This document shows positions 16,580 to 16,879 of a DNA stretch of 16,879 nt, one piece after another. Made by a program: the position numbers and the translations under genes. The notes beneath the pieces are model-generated. The model saw only the letters and a list, made by a program, of their open reading frames with translations, searched no databases and was not told where the DNA came from. Every line of letters starts with the position of its first letter. Positions within the stretch are counted from its first letter, which is position 1. Source of the DNA: Rodentolepis nana (taxonomy: Eukaryota; Platyhelminthes; Cestoda; Cyclophyllidea; Hymenolepididae); the NCBI GenBank assembly GCA_900617975.1, contig UZAE01000916.1, positions 1 to 16,879 on the forward strand. The letters run 5' to 3'.

Positions 16580-16879
16580 TTACTGTTTTGCACTGCTTGT
16601 TCTCAAACTGGCGTCCATTTTGATCCCGACACAGCTGACAACGCCAAGCAATGGAATGGCATATATACTATGAAATAATTCCCTTGGGATTTGAAAGCAT
16701 TCTTGCTCAATGGCTTTTCCTAATTCAATGACTGTTGTAGGTTTCGTAGCGTAAACTTTGCCTTTTAAGTATCTCCATAAGAAAAAATCTAGTGGTGTGA
16801 GGTCTGGTGAATGGGGGAGGATATTCAACAAAACCTTTTCGTTGAATTCACCTCTTTGGCAGAACCTCACCAAGGAAAG
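16580..16879 (-). pseudogene. Mariner-like (Tc1/mariner superfamily) transposase, C-terminal fragment
   Basis: On the minus strand, entering from the window edge, the frame carries HSPDLTPLDFFLWRYLKGKV, the signature around the third catalytic acidic residue of mariner-type DDE transposases (Asp codon 16787-16789). YATKPTTVIELGKAIEQEC follows, as in this family. The frame then appears to shift. Near 16643-16580 another frame reads CQLCRDQNGRQFENK, which resembles the conserved C-terminus (a G-x-Q-F-E type ending), whereas the open frame gives unrelated residues. The frame entering from the edge (LSLVRFCQRGEFNEK) is also poor. I take it as a decayed copy. It is convergent with the zinc-finger gene. 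The real N-terminus lies outside the window. Confidence 0.75.

Overview
The window looks like a gene-poor, AT-rich stretch of an arthropod nuclear genome. A spider is my best guess. The reasons are a spliced C2H2 zinc-finger gene with CCAAT promoter boxes and polyadenylation signals, a truncated RNase H-bearing LINE of a kind I recall as common in spider genomes, a mariner-like transposase remnant, and many copies of one short interspersed element. The taxon is from memory and was not searched. Nothing bacterial, organellar or viral was seen.

Layout: 1-188 is unassigned sequence. 189-665 is a fold-back double copy of the short element between 13-bp direct repeats. 679-3440 is non-coding. 3445-3691 is the first copy of a diverged second repeat family with C-rich and G-rich tracts. 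4962-5281 is an antisense short element with a perfect 14-bp target duplication. 5296-7261 is non-coding and contains a C-rich/G-rich inverted pair near 6310-6405. 7279-8677 is a 5'-truncated LINE (end of reverse transcriptase ORF, RNase H, CCHC-like tail, 3' UTR) with a perfect 17-bp target duplication and two nonsense codons. 10132-10619 is a sense short element with a tandemly multiplied head. 11507-11803 is the second copy of repeat family 2, with a very G-rich end. 12483-12782 (antisense), 13332-13607 (sense) and 14133-14744 (antisense, internally amplified and folded back) are further short elements. 14950-16480 is the zinc-finger gene. 16478-16879 is the start of a mariner-like element on the minus strand, running off the window.

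How the parts work together: the last ~60 bases of the short element, including a small stem-loop, match the 3' UTR of the LINE. Both end in A/T-rich short tails and both have 9-17 bp target duplications. This is the classical arrangement in which a SINE borrows the reverse transcriptase of a partner LINE by copying its 3' tail, and both partners are in this one window. The SINE head is not one I recognise (not clearly tRNA, 5S or 7SL). It carries the overlapping palindromes CCACGTGG and GGTGCACC and an 8-bp closing stem, and it multiplies in tandem in two copies. Two copies are head-to-head fold-backs that appear to have inserted as single units. Together the SINE copies fill about 2.5 kb, roughly 15% of the window.

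The only gene I consider probably functional is the zinc-finger gene. Its likely start is inside exon 2 (15216), because the first ATG of the open frame (15207) lies within a 74-bp intron. An alternative in-frame N-terminal exon starting at 15010 is also open.
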